From NCBI RefSeq assembly GCF_004151235.1, contig NZ_JUIV01000021.1, forward strand, positions 1 to 64,000: DNA of 64,000 nucleotides, written 5' to 3'. The stretch is from Flavobacterium anhuiense. Lineage in GTDB: Bacteria; Bacteroidota; Bacteroidia; Flavobacteriales; Flavobacteriaceae. Both the position numbers and the translations under genes were made by a program. Position 1 is the stretch's first letter; each line of letters opens with the position of its first letter. Below the pieces are notes generated by a model that did no database searches, had not been told where the DNA came from, and saw nothing but the letters and a program-made list of their open reading frames with translations. Shown in pieces: positions 43,497-52,329 of the stretch.

Positions 43497-43508
43497 AGTG
43501 TATTTAAT

Positions 43509-44318
43509 TTATTGTTTGTATTTGATCCCTATTCCTAAAACATAGCCATTTCCGGTATTATAGTCGTAAACCTTATGGTCATTGCTATCTAGTAAATTGT
43601 ATTTTTTGTTGAAATCATAACCAGCTTTAAAATTTAAAAACCAATTGCCGGCAACATTTCTTTCGTATTCTAAAGCCGAAGTCATTTGTGATAAAATGGT
43701 TTTTTCGGCATTGTTTTCTGTACTGGATGTTTCGTCCAAATGATAAAAATTTCCATTAAAGCTATTCGTCAGACTAAATTTGTTTCGGTCATTATTAGAA
43801 TAAGAAATTTTGGAATCAGGAAATCCGATTCTAAAATTGATTTTCTCATTCATTTTATAATCAAAAGCAGCAATCGGCGTAATCTTTGGCGCTCCAAAAA
43901 TGGATGTTCGACCTGCTCCGACAATTACATTTAGTTTTGAACCAATCTTCTGACTGATTTCTAAACTTCCTAAAACAGTAACATCTGAAAAATCCAATTT
44001 GATTTGAAAATTTGCCGTTGGAATAACAGAAAGCTTCCATTTTGTTTTTTCTGCTATTTCAGACGAATACTCAAACTTGTTTTGAACTTGGTTGAATTTT
44101 TCCTGATCTGCGTAAAAATTGTATGGATTCAATTCGTAATTCACTTTCAAATTAGAATATTCCAACGTGTTCGCTATTTTGCTTTTTGTTCCTAGTTTCT
44201 TCTGATAAAAAACAGCAATGTTTGTTTCGTTAAAATTTATCTTTTCTGTTGGCTCAGTTTTGAAATTAACAGCAGCACTAAAATTTTCCTGAGCTTTTAA
44301 ACCTAAAAATGAAATCAA
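43509..44318 (-). CDS. DUF6268-like outer-membrane beta-barrel protein, signal peptide apparently frameshifted
   Basis: The frame of about 269 residues begins at a TTG and holds only half a signal peptide (ISFLGLKAQ). An ATG at 44352, with a -7 motif at 44370-44377, starts MKVRFLVCSVFF but is one base out of frame. A T run of eight on the minus strand (44317-44324) lies between. Removing one T restores a complete signal peptide, MKVRFLVCSVFLISFLGLK, joined to AQ. The body alternates strand segments (AAVNFKTEPTEKINFNETNI, FYADQEKFNQVQNKFEYSSE) and ends in GIGIKYKQ, consistent with a small outer-membrane barrel like DUF6268. As written it may not be exported unless frameshifting occurs. Confidence 0.72.
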   Translation of the reverse strand: MISFLGLKAQENFSAAVNFKTEPTEKINFNETNIAVFYQKKLGTKSKIANTLEYSNLKVNYELNPYNFYADQEKFNQVQNKFEYSSEIAEKTKWKLSVIPTANFQIKLDFSDVTVLGSLEISQKIGSKLNVIVGAGRTSIFGAPKITPIAAFDYKMNEKINFRIGFPDSKISYSNNDRNKFSLTNSFNGNFYHLDETSSTENNAEKTILSQMTSALEYERNVAGNWFLNFKAGYDFNKKYNLLDSNDHKVYDYNTGNGYVLGIGIKYKQ

Positions 44319-44369
44319 AAAAAACAGAACAAACTAAAAACCTTACTTTCATTATTTATTTTATTGGTT

Positions 44370-44377
44370 CAAAATTA
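44370..44377 (-). promoter_or_regulatory. Promoter -7 element of the Kelch/kinase operon
   Basis: Minus-strand TAATTTTG matches TAnnTTTG. It lies 17 bases before the ATG at 44352, which supports that ATG as the intended start of the barrel gene. Confidence 0.6.
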
Positions 44378-44560
44378 GACGGATGAAGCCCTTAAAAAAA
44401 AGAAGATATATATATGACGTGTTTTGATAGACAAAATCACCGTTTTTAAGGTCGAATTAAAATTTAAGAACAAGATTCAGGTTATAGATCAATTTGTACA
44501 GTCTGTAGCTTAAAAAAGTGCGATAGTATATGTTATAGTGTGTCGCCAAAGTGTGCAATT

Positions 44561-44568
44561 TATATTTG
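44561..44568 (+). promoter_or_regulatory. Promoter -7 element of the DUF4270 operon
   Basis: TATATTTG matches TAnnTTTG and lies 15 bases before the ATG at 44584. Confidence 0.6.
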
Positions 44569-44583
44569 CTCAAAAATTAAATT

Positions 44584-45909
44584 ATGCACAAGTTTATTTT
44601 GATACTGCTTTTTGTACTAAGCTTATTTTCATGTGGTACAGATACAGATACTGGAGAATTTACTGTTGGGTCAGATTATTTGGCTTTAAGCAACAAAGTG
44701 ATTTTAATTGACACGGTCACAGTTAATATGTCAACGATTAATTTTGATTCACTGGCAACTTCCAGCCGAGGTAGAATTCTGATAGGAAATTACGATGATC
44801 CTATTTTCGGAAAAGTAAAATCGGATAGTTACTTTCAGCTTTCTACTAGCAATTATGTTTTGTCTAGTGTGGGGTCAGATACAGAGTCTGTGAATTATGT
44901 GTTTGATTCCATTTCTATGATTCTTAAGTATGACAGGTATTATTATGGAGATACTACAAAAGTCCAGACGTTTAATATCCATAGACTAACTCAAAAAGTG
45001 AAACCAAACAAAGAGGATAATAATTTCTATAATAATTCGACGCTGACTTATAGTTCGGAAAGTTTGGGTACAATATCTTATAAGCCGCGACCGAAGGAAA
45101 AAGATTCGATTAATATTCAAATGAGTAAAGAATTTGGGGAAGCTCTTTTTCAAAAAATAAAGAAAAGAGAAGTTACAGATTTTGACAGTTTTACAGAATA
45201 TTTGAAAGGGTTTGTATTGGTTCCAGAAAATTCAAGTTCTTCCAATGTTATCGGATTTAGTGTTTCGGAAAGCAAGGTTCGGTTGTATTATTCAAAGTAT
45301 AAAACAGATAGTGAAACTCCATATATAATCGATTTTTCGATTTTAGACACTTCGAAACAGTTTAACTCTATTTCGCTCGACAAAACAGGAACCATCCTGC
45401 AAAATCTCCCTGTATCTACTGGTACATTATCAAGTACACTAGTCAATAACCAAGGATTTATACAATCTGGAACAGGTGTTGCATGTCGGGTCGATTTTCC
45501 AAACATAAAACAGTTTAAGAATATTTCGGCAAACGGTGCTATTGTCGATGCAGAATTGATTCTTAAACCGATTAATAATACTTATTCAGAAAAATATCCT
45601 CTAGCTGATTCGCTAACTGTTTATGTGGGAGATAATTTAAACAGAATAAGCGGAACTCTTGTGAATGCCGCTGGCTCTTCAGTTTACGGAAAACTGAGTA
45701 AAAGCACTGATGAATTTAACGAAAATGTTGGGTACTCAATTTCGGTTGGAAACTTTCTTCAAAAGGAAATGCTGAAACAATCTGATTCAAGATCATCGCT
45801 TATTTTGACATTGCCAGGAATTGCACAGTCTGTTAACCGAATAGTTTTAGGTGATCAGAAGCACTTGAACAATAAAATTCAGTTGAAAATTTATTACATC
45901 TCTTACTAA
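44584..45909 (+). CDS. DUF4270 family lipoprotein
   Basis: The 441-residue protein starts MHKFILILLFVLSLFSCGTD, a lipoprotein signal with Cys17. It resembles DUF4270: LGSDYL-like VGSDYLALSNKVILIDTVTV, then GRILIGNYDDPIFGKVKSDSY near residue 60. It is typical of Bacteroidota outer-membrane lipoproteins, with no known activity. The gene directly abuts the next gene (stop followed at once by ATG), so they are coupled. It is a surface or periplasmic partner candidate for that barrel protein. Confidence 0.85.
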   Translation: MHKFILILLFVLSLFSCGTDTDTGEFTVGSDYLALSNKVILIDTVTVNMSTINFDSLATSSRGRILIGNYDDPIFGKVKSDSYFQLSTSNYVLSSVGSDTESVNYVFDSISMILKYDRYYYGDTTKVQTFNIHRLTQKVKPNKEDNNFYNNSTLTYSSESLGTISYKPRPKEKDSINIQMSKEFGEALFQKIKKREVTDFDSFTEYLKGFVLVPENSSSSNVIGFSVSESKVRLYYSKYKTDSETPYIIDFSILDTSKQFNSISLDKTGTILQNLPVSTGTLSSTLVNNQGFIQSGTGVACRVDFPNIKQFKNISANGAIVDAELILKPINNTYSEKYPLADSLTVYVGDNLNRISGTLVNAAGSSVYGKLSKSTDEFNENVGYSISVGNFLQKEMLKQSDSRSSLILTLPGIAQSVNRIVLGDQKHLNNKIQLKIYYISY

Positions 45910-47145
45910 ATGAAAAATAGAATTTTTTTATGGAGTTGCTTCCTTTTGATGTCGCTGACTTCATTTTCTCAAAGTATTTCGAGTTCTCCATATTCGCTTT
46001 ACGGTGTTGGAAGTTTGTATGATTCAGATTTTGGCTATTTGCCTTCAATTGGTGGTTCTGGAATTGCTTTGCCTTCAGATACTTTTATTAATAATTTAAA
46101 TCCAGCTTCTTTAGGATCCATGTATCAAAATCATTTTCTTTTTGATATTGGAGGAAAAGCGATTGCCACAACTTATCAGAGCAGTAATCGAGAAGAAAAG
46201 CGAAATAATTTTCAGTTTTCTCATTTGGCATTTGCTTTTCCAGTTACAAAAAACTCTGGTTTTAGTTTGGCACTTCGTCCATATTCTAGTTCGGTATTCA
46301 AAATTTCTAATTTAAAACTTCCAATTACTGACAGCCAAGAATATTATTATGTTACAGCACAAGGATCTGGAGGTTTGAATAATTTGGATTTTTCATACGG
46401 ATATAGATTTGGAAAAAAGTTGGCAGTAGGAGCGACAGGAACATTCCTTTTTGGAAATACGGTTGATGATCGTGCTTTTTTAATTTCAAATACAATCACA
46501 ACTGTACATAAGAAAACAGATTATAGAGGAGTTCGTGCAACTTTGGGAGCTCAGTTTAAAGTAGATTCTACATTTACAATTGGAATGACTGTTAAAGTTC
46601 CTTCCAGAATCAATGCTTCCAAAGTGCAATCGGTAACAAGTATTACAGATGAAGTAGAATCTTCTATAGAAACCGATAAAGCCTCAGACGTAGATGATTA
46701 TTACATTCCTTTAGAAATAGGTTTTGGAGCTAGTAAGCGATTTAGAAATAATCTGAATGTAACTTTAGATTACGAAAGGAGTTTATGGAAAGATACCAAT
46801 CAGTCTGAGCTTTATGGAAAGTTTGTAAATCAAGATCGTTTTGCGCTGGGGTTTACTTACAGTGCCAAAAAGAATGTTAGAAGATATTGGGATAGAGTAG
46901 GATATGCGGCTGGTGTAAATTTTGATAATGGTTATCTCGAAGTTGACAAACAGCGTGTTAACAGTGCGTCTATTTCTATCGGACTAAATCTTCCAATTGA
47001 AAACACATTTTCATCACTTAATGTCTCTTATTCTTACGGACAGAAAGGTAGAATTGCAAATGATTTAATAAAAGAAAACTACCATAAAATATCATTAAAC
47101 TTATCATTGGACGGAATTTGGTTTGTCAAGCGAAAGTTTGAATAA
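45910..47145 (+). CDS. FadL-like outer-membrane beta-barrel protein
   Basis: The 411-residue protein has a signal peptide ending near SFSQSIS and a start of YSLYGVGSLYDSDFG, then NNLNPASLGSMYQN. This NPAS(L) pattern and the series of strands resemble FadL/OMPP1-type barrels common in Bacteroidota. The last strand is KISLNLSLDGIWF. It starts immediately after the DUF4270 stop, and could transport or anchor with it. The substrate is unknown. It converges with murI 4 bases away. Confidence 0.8.
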   Translation: MKNRIFLWSCFLLMSLTSFSQSISSSPYSLYGVGSLYDSDFGYLPSIGGSGIALPSDTFINNLNPASLGSMYQNHFLFDIGGKAIATTYQSSNREEKRNNFQFSHLAFAFPVTKNSGFSLALRPYSSSVFKISNLKLPITDSQEYYYVTAQGSGGLNNLDFSYGYRFGKKLAVGATGTFLFGNTVDDRAFLISNTITTVHKKTDYRGVRATLGAQFKVDSTFTIGMTVKVPSRINASKVQSVTSITDEVESSIETDKASDVDDYYIPLEIGFGASKRFRNNLNVTLDYERSLWKDTNQSELYGKFVNQDRFALGFTYSAKKNVRRYWDRVGYAAGVNFDNGYLEVDKQRVNSASISIGLNLPIENTFSSLNVSYSYGQKGRIANDLIKENYHKISLNLSLDGIWFVKRKFE

Positions 47146-47149
47146 TAAT

Positions 47150-47926
47150 CTAAAAATCTTTTTTGATTACAGGATATTTATACTCTAAAATTGATTCTAA
47201 AACTTTAGGGTCAGAATTTACATAAAATACTGGATCAATATCTGCACTTTCAGAAAAGCCAACTTTATCTTTAAGCAGATTTTTAGTTTGACGTGCAACG
47301 GCTTCTCCTGAATCTATTATTTTAATATGACCTGGGAGAATTTTTTTTATCTGAGGAATTAGATAAGGATAGTGGCTGCATCCTAAAACTAAGTAATCGA
47401 TATTAGCTTCAATCATTGGCTGAAGATATGATTCTAGCAATTGTGTCATTTCTGGTGAGTACAAATTGCCGTCTTCAATCAGCTGTACAAGTCCGTGTCC
47501 AACCTGCTCAATGATTTTGGTGTTATGAAACATCTCGGCAGTTTTATTAAACAGCTCACTGTTAAGCGTTCCTTTTGTAGCTAGAATCCCAATAACCTGA
47601 GTTTGAGAATTGTTTGCAGCAGGTTTAATGGCAGGTTCAATTCCAACAAATGGAACATCATAATCTGCACGTAATTCTACTATCGCATTTGTTGTAGCAG
47701 TATTGCAAGCAACAACGATTAGCTTGCAATTGTTCTTAAGCAAGAACTCTACATTTTTTTTGCTTAATGCAACAATCTCATCTTTGCTTCTTTGGCCATA
47801 AGGCGCATTTTTACTGTCAGCCAGATAAATGGTTTTTTCATTTGGAAGAAGGTCATGAATGGCGCTCCAGATGGAAGTTCCGCCAATGCCAGAATCAAAG
47901 ACGCCTATAGGATTATTGTTTATCAT
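47150..47926 (-). CDS. murI: Glutamate racemase
   Basis: The 258-residue enzyme interconverts L- and D-glutamate for peptidoglycan. It begins NPIGVFDSGIGGTSIW. The two catalytic cysteines sit in VVACNTAT (about residue 72) and LVLGCSHYP (about residue 182). Length is normal. It lies downstream of the bamA-ompH operon but separated by a terminator (48017-48055). A CAAATTTA stretch overlaps the leader but is too close to the ATG to be a normal promoter. Confidence 0.96.
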   Translation of the reverse strand: MINNNPIGVFDSGIGGTSIWSAIHDLLPNEKTIYLADSKNAPYGQRSKDEIVALSKKNVEFLLKNNCKLIVVACNTATTNAIVELRADYDVPFVGIEPAIKPAANNSQTQVIGILATKGTLNSELFNKTAEMFHNTKIIEQVGHGLVQLIEDGNLYSPEMTQLLESYLQPMIEANIDYLVLGCSHYPYLIPQIKKILPGHIKIIDSGEAVARQTKNLLKDKVGFSESADIDPVFYVNSDPKVLESILEYKYPVIKKDF

Positions 47927-48016
47927 AAAGCAAATTTAATATTTTTTAATAAAAATTAGTTATTCTAAGTTAAGCGAAATCTTGAAATAATACCAAAGGT
48001 TAAGTTTAATTTTTTG

Positions 48017-48055
48017 TAAAAAAAAACTGCTCAAATTATATAAATTGAGCAGTTT
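48017..48055 (-). terminator. Rho-independent terminator after the bamA-ompH operon
   Basis: Stem with core AACTGCTCAA (48024-48034) pairs with TTGAGCAGTTT (48045-48055), 10-base AT loop. On the minus strand a run of T residues follows. It lies 20 bases after the stop of the last ompH gene. Confidence 0.9.
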
Positions 48056-48075
48056 AATTATCGGAATTTAATTTC

Positions 48076-48579
48076 TTAGAATCCTAAATCTTTTTTAACG
48101 TCAGCAGTGATGTTTGGACCATCAGCTAATAATAAAGTAGAACCGTCTAAAACGTATTGGAAACCTTTAGCTTTTCCAACTTTTTGGATAGAAGCTCTTA
48201 CTTTTTCCATTAAAGGTTTTACGATATCTGTTTCTTTTTGTTGTAATTCTTTTTGAGCATTGTCTCTGTAGTCAACAATTCTCTTTTGCATATCTTGAAC
48301 TTCTTTAGAACGCTCACCGTTTACAGCATCTGTTACAGTTGCAGCTTCAGCTTCGTACTTTTTAATTTTCACTTGATATTCGTCAACCATTTTTTTGTAT
48401 TCAGCATCATATGTACCACTTAATTTTTGCAGTTGATTTTGAGCATCTAGCATAGCAGGCATTTTCGACATGATCTCGCTTACATCAACATGAGCTACCT
48501 TCGCTTGTGCGTTCATTGTGTTACTTGCTCCTAAAATAAGAATTGCAGCAATTAGTAAAGTTTTGATTTGTTTCATCAT
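48076..48579 (-). CDS. OmpH/Skp family periplasmic chaperone
   Basis: The 167-residue protein has a signal peptide ending near NAQA and the OmpH start KVAHVDVSEIMSKMPA. A long charged coiled-coil follows (about 45-125), and the end has the AKAKGFQYVLDGSTLLLA motif. Skp-like chaperones hold unfolded barrel proteins on their way to BamA. It is the smaller of two tandem members at the end of the uppS-bamA operon, 14 bases after the larger one. Confidence 0.93.
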   Translation of the reverse strand: MMKQIKTLLIAAILILGASNTMNAQAKVAHVDVSEIMSKMPAMLDAQNQLQKLSGTYDAEYKKMVDEYQVKIKKYEAEAATVTDAVNGERSKEVQDMQKRIVDYRDNAQKELQQKETDIVKPLMEKVRASIQKVGKAKGFQYVLDGSTLLLADGPNITADVKKDLGF

Positions 48580-48593
48580 TTTTAAAATATTAA

Positions 48594-49616
48594 TTAATTA
48601 TTGGTCGTATTTGTTTTTTGTGATTCGGCTTCTTTTGCTTTTTTAGCCGCTTCTCTTTCTTCTAAAATTTTCTTTCTTCTTTCTTCCAGTTCTTTTTTAC
48701 GCTGTTCGTAAAGCAATTGTCTTTCTTCTGCTTTTGTCATTGTAGGCTGTTCACCAGCGGGTGTTGTTCCAGTTGCTGTTGGTGTTACAGTTTTAGCAGT
48801 CGAACTTGTTTTAGCAGCTTCTGTCACTGCTGCTGCTGGAGCTGTTCCAGAAACCGTGCCATTTTTTTTAGCTTCTCTCTCTTCTTGTAAAGCTTTTCTT
48901 CTATCTTCATATTCTTTTCTCTTGGCTTCCTGTTCTAATTTTCTGTCTTGAATTAGTTTTTCTCTCGCTGCTTTTTTCTCGTCAAGTGCTTTTTGACGAT
49001 CGGCCATTGCTGGATTCTCATCAATCGCATTTTCAATATTTTCTTTAGCCTCTTGCTCTTTCAATTGTTTTTTAGTCAGCTGTTCACGTTTTTCAGTACG
49101 GTTTAAGATTCTTAAAACCTGATCGCTGATATCAAATCTTTTATTGCTAAAAAGCATAGTAAGATCTGATGATTTATCAAAAACAAAATCATAATTTTTT
49201 GCCTCTGCTATATCTTGCACAGCAGTAAAAACCTGATCTTGTATAGGTTTAGCTAAAGCTGCTTTCTGTCTCATTAGATTTCCATCAGAACCAAATTGTT
49301 TCTGCTGATAATCCATCATTTCCTGTTCAAGAAACTTAATTTCTGTTTCTCTTTCTTCTATTAATTCCTTTGTAAGTAAAGCTTTTTCTGTTTTTAAGCT
49401 TTCCTTCAAGTTATTTATATTTAACTTTTTAGCCTCAACTTCTTGTTTCCACTTTTGAGCTTTTTGCTCTAATTGTGATTTAGCTTCTTTATAATCGGAA
49501 ACATTTTCTAAAATATATTCCATGTCGATGTAGCCAATTCGAGTAGTCTTACCTTGTGCCTGACTTGTATTTGCTACAATCAAGGCTAAAAATATAAATA
49601 AAAATTGTTTTCTCAT
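48594..49616 (-). CDS. OmpH/Skp family protein with long charged C-terminal tail
   Basis: The 340-residue protein has a signal peptide ending near NTSQAQ, the OmpH start TRIGYIDMEYILENVSDY and the KNYDFVFDKSSDLTMLF core end at about 170. That completes a normal OmpH unit. About 150 further residues are a Lys/Glu/Arg-rich coiled coil with an Ala/Thr-rich break (about 245-285). It lies between bamA and the small ompH gene. The extended tail may widen the client grip or bind peptidoglycan or partner proteins; that is conjecture. Confidence 0.9.
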   Translation of the reverse strand: MRKQFLFIFLALIVANTSQAQGKTTRIGYIDMEYILENVSDYKEAKSQLEQKAQKWKQEVEAKKLNINNLKESLKTEKALLTKELIEERETEIKFLEQEMMDYQQKQFGSDGNLMRQKAALAKPIQDQVFTAVQDIAEAKNYDFVFDKSSDLTMLFSNKRFDISDQVLRILNRTEKREQLTKKQLKEQEAKENIENAIDENPAMADRQKALDEKKAAREKLIQDRKLEQEAKRKEYEDRRKALQEEREAKKNGTVSGTAPAAAVTEAAKTSSTAKTVTPTATGTTPAGEQPTMTKAEERQLLYEQRKKELEERRKKILEEREAAKKAKEAESQKTNTTNN

Positions 49617-49658
49617 AACATAACTTTATTTGATGATTTTTAACCAAACGTTATTTCT

Positions 49659-52322
49659 CTAAAATTGTTGTCCAATGATAAAGTGTGTTTCCCATCCATT
49701 AGGTTTTGATTGTCCTGGAAGAGCGTCAAATCCATAACCAAAATCAATACCCAATAATCCAAATGCAGGCATAAATACACGTAAACCCGCACCAGCAGAA
49801 CGGCTTAAGTCAAATGGGTTGTAATCTTTGAACGTTGGATAGGATGAGCCTGCTTCTAAGAACGTTAAGGCAAAAATAGATGCAGATGCTTTTAATGTAA
49901 TTGGGTAACGTAATTCCATAGAGAACTTGTTGTAAATCGTTGCTCCAATTGCATCTCCATTTGCATTTACAGGAGTTAAAGAGTTGTTTGGATAACCTCT
50001 CAACTGAATGGTCTCTCTACCATCCATTGAGTAGTTGGCCATACCATCACCTCCTAAGTAAAAACGCTCAAACGGAATTACTCCTCTTTCTTGATTATAA
50101 GCTCCTAAGAAACCAAACTCTGTCAGTGTTCTTAATACTAATTTTCCATATACTTTAGTATACCAGTCTCCTTTAAATTTAACTTTATAATATTCTAACC
50201 AGTTATATTTTTTCTGATCAACTTTTGCTACATCTGTATCGGCGCTTGCGTAATCAGATCCAACACTCATAATTTTTCCTGAACTATCAGTTTTATAGTA
50301 ATCTCCTTTATTAAGAGGTTGTTGGTAATCATCTGATCTGTTTTCACCAGTATATTGCGTTTTATATTCTTTTTGGTTTTTCAAATCGCCATAATCAATA
50401 CCATTAAATAATGAATATGGAGGTGTAACTTTTGCAGTAATACTAAATTCAGAACCATAAGTTGGGAATATCGGGTTTACCCCTTTATTGCTTCTTGAAA
50501 GTCCAATAGTATAAGCTAAGTTTCTAGATGCACCATTACCAAAAGTAAACAAACCAGTGTTGTAATTGTTTAGGTCGTAGTGCTGATAACTTAAAGATTG
50601 TGATAATACAAAGTAGTCATCTGGCACTGTTAATCTTTTTGCTAAACCAACTTGTACTGTAAAAATATTAAAACTTTTGCTTTTATCAACAGTTCTAGTG
50701 ATATAATTGTTAAGAAATTGCTTACTGTATGAAATAGATGAGCTAAATTGTACAGGTTTCTTTCCTCCAAACCAAGGTTCTGAGAAAGATAAACTATAAG
50801 TTTGGAAATAGGTGCTTCCTTGTAAACGAAGAGCAACCTTTTGTCCATCTCCCATTGGTAAAGGTTTATAAGCTTCTTTGTCGAACATTTTACGGGCAGA
50901 GAAGTTGTTAAATGAAAGCCCTAATGTACCAATGAAGCCTCCACCGCCATAACCTCCTTGAAGCTCAACCTGGCTAGATCCTTTTTCTACTACATTATAT
51001 TCAATATCAACTGTTCCAGCTCCAGCATCTACGTTTTTAAATTTAGGATCGATTGCCTCAGGATCAAAGAACCCTAATTGTCCAATCTCGCGAATTGTTC
51101 TGACTAATTGTTCTTTACTATATTTTTCACCTGGTTTTGTTCTTAGCTCACGGTATATAACATGGTCGTTTGTCTTGTCATTTCCAACAACCGTAATTTT
51201 GTTGAAATAAGCGATAGGGCCTTCAGTTACTCTAATCTCAAAATCGATTGTATCGTTAACTGTTTTTACCTCTACAGCATTAATATTTGAAAACAGATAA
51301 CCATTGTTTTGATATAAGTTGGTAATGTCTTCTGCGTCTGGTTTTGTCTTATCTGCAATTCTTTTTTCTAGTAAAACCCCATTATAAGTTTCACCTTTTT
51401 TGATTCCTAAATAACGGCTTAATAGCTGATCTGAATAAACGGTATTACCTAAGAATTTAATATTTCCGAAGTAATATTTGTTTCCTTCTTCAACATTAAT
51501 TTTAATTGCAAGCGTATTTTTTTTCTTGTTATATTGTACTGAATCGTAAATAATACGGGCGTCACGATACCCTTTTTCTTTGTAGGCAGCGATTACTTTT
51601 TCTAAGTCAGTTTTATATTTCTCGGGAATAAATTTAGATGCTTTAAATACGCGAATAAAATTTTTCTGTTTCGTGTCTTTCATTGCAGCACGCAATTGGC
51701 TGTCTGATAGCTGTTTGTTTCCTGTAAAATCAATACTGCTGATTTTGACTTTGTCTCCCTTGTCAATTCTAATAAGCATATTGACTTGATGCCCATTAAT
51801 AGTATCTGGAGTATTTGTTATATTGACTTTTGTGTTATAAAAACCTTCTTTTTTATATTTGTTTTCAATGTAATTTTTTGTTGTAGTGATTAAGTTTTCG
51901 TTTACAATTTTGTTCTTAGTCAAATTGTTGTCTTTAATTAAGCCTTCTACTTTGCTTTTCTTAACACCAACGATTTTAACTTCATTTAATTTAGGAAGCT
52001 CAACAATATCTAAATCTAAATAGATGCTATCATTTTCTACTTTATTTACGTAGAAAGCAATCTCATCAAAAAGTCCAAGTTTGCCTAATTTTTTAATTGC
52101 ACTACTGATTTCTTCACCAGGAACAGTGATTTCCTGACCTTTTTGAAGTCCTGAAAAGGTAACAACAGTCTGTTCATTGAAGCTTATTTTACCAACAACA
52201 GAAACTTTAGCTAGAATATATTTTTTCCCTTGATCGAAAGGGACTCTTTCTTGTGCTTTAATTTGTGAAAAACTACCCAAAAGTAAAAGGGTAAAGACTA
52301 TTTGTATTTTTTTTTGCAACAC
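49659..52322 (-). CDS. bamA: Outer membrane protein assembly factor BamA
   Basis: BamA inserts barrel proteins into the outer membrane. I chose the GTG at 52322, 7 bases after the uppS stop, which gives 887 residues and a signal peptide (LQKKIQIVFTLLLLGSFSQ, then IKAQ); the frame open from 52454 overlaps uppS. About five POTRA domains (residues about 25-420) carry GNKQLSD, KFLGNTVYSDQLLSR and VVGNDKTNDHVIYREL motifs. The Omp85 barrel (about 460-887) has GGGFIGTLGLSFNNF, DGRETIQLRGYPN and FGLLGIDFGYGF and ends FIIGQQF with a C-terminal Phe. It is in the operon with uppS and the ompH genes. Confidence 0.95.
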   Translation of the reverse strand: MLQKKIQIVFTLLLLGSFSQIKAQERVPFDQGKKYILAKVSVVGKISFNEQTVVTFSGLQKGQEITVPGEEISSAIKKLGKLGLFDEIAFYVNKVENDSIYLDLDIVELPKLNEVKIVGVKKSKVEGLIKDNNLTKNKIVNENLITTTKNYIENKYKKEGFYNTKVNITNTPDTINGHQVNMLIRIDKGDKVKISSIDFTGNKQLSDSQLRAAMKDTKQKNFIRVFKASKFIPEKYKTDLEKVIAAYKEKGYRDARIIYDSVQYNKKKNTLAIKINVEEGNKYYFGNIKFLGNTVYSDQLLSRYLGIKKGETYNGVLLEKRIADKTKPDAEDITNLYQNNGYLFSNINAVEVKTVNDTIDFEIRVTEGPIAYFNKITVVGNDKTNDHVIYRELRTKPGEKYSKEQLVRTIREIGQLGFFDPEAIDPKFKNVDAGAGTVDIEYNVVEKGSSQVELQGGYGGGGFIGTLGLSFNNFSARKMFDKEAYKPLPMGDGQKVALRLQGSTYFQTYSLSFSEPWFGGKKPVQFSSSISYSKQFLNNYITRTVDKSKSFNIFTVQVGLAKRLTVPDDYFVLSQSLSYQHYDLNNYNTGLFTFGNGASRNLAYTIGLSRSNKGVNPIFPTYGSEFSITAKVTPPYSLFNGIDYGDLKNQKEYKTQYTGENRSDDYQQPLNKGDYYKTDSSGKIMSVGSDYASADTDVAKVDQKKYNWLEYYKVKFKGDWYTKVYGKLVLRTLTEFGFLGAYNQERGVIPFERFYLGGDGMANYSMDGRETIQLRGYPNNSLTPVNANGDAIGATIYNKFSMELRYPITLKASASIFALTFLEAGSSYPTFKDYNPFDLSRSAGAGLRVFMPAFGLLGIDFGYGFDALPGQSKPNGWETHFIIGQQF

Positions 52323-52329
52323 TAAAAAA

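Noticed and set aside
47931..47938. CAAATTTA as the murI promoter
   Set aside because: On the minus strand it would put the -7 element only 4 bases before the ATG, leaving no room for a leader; it is probably chance.
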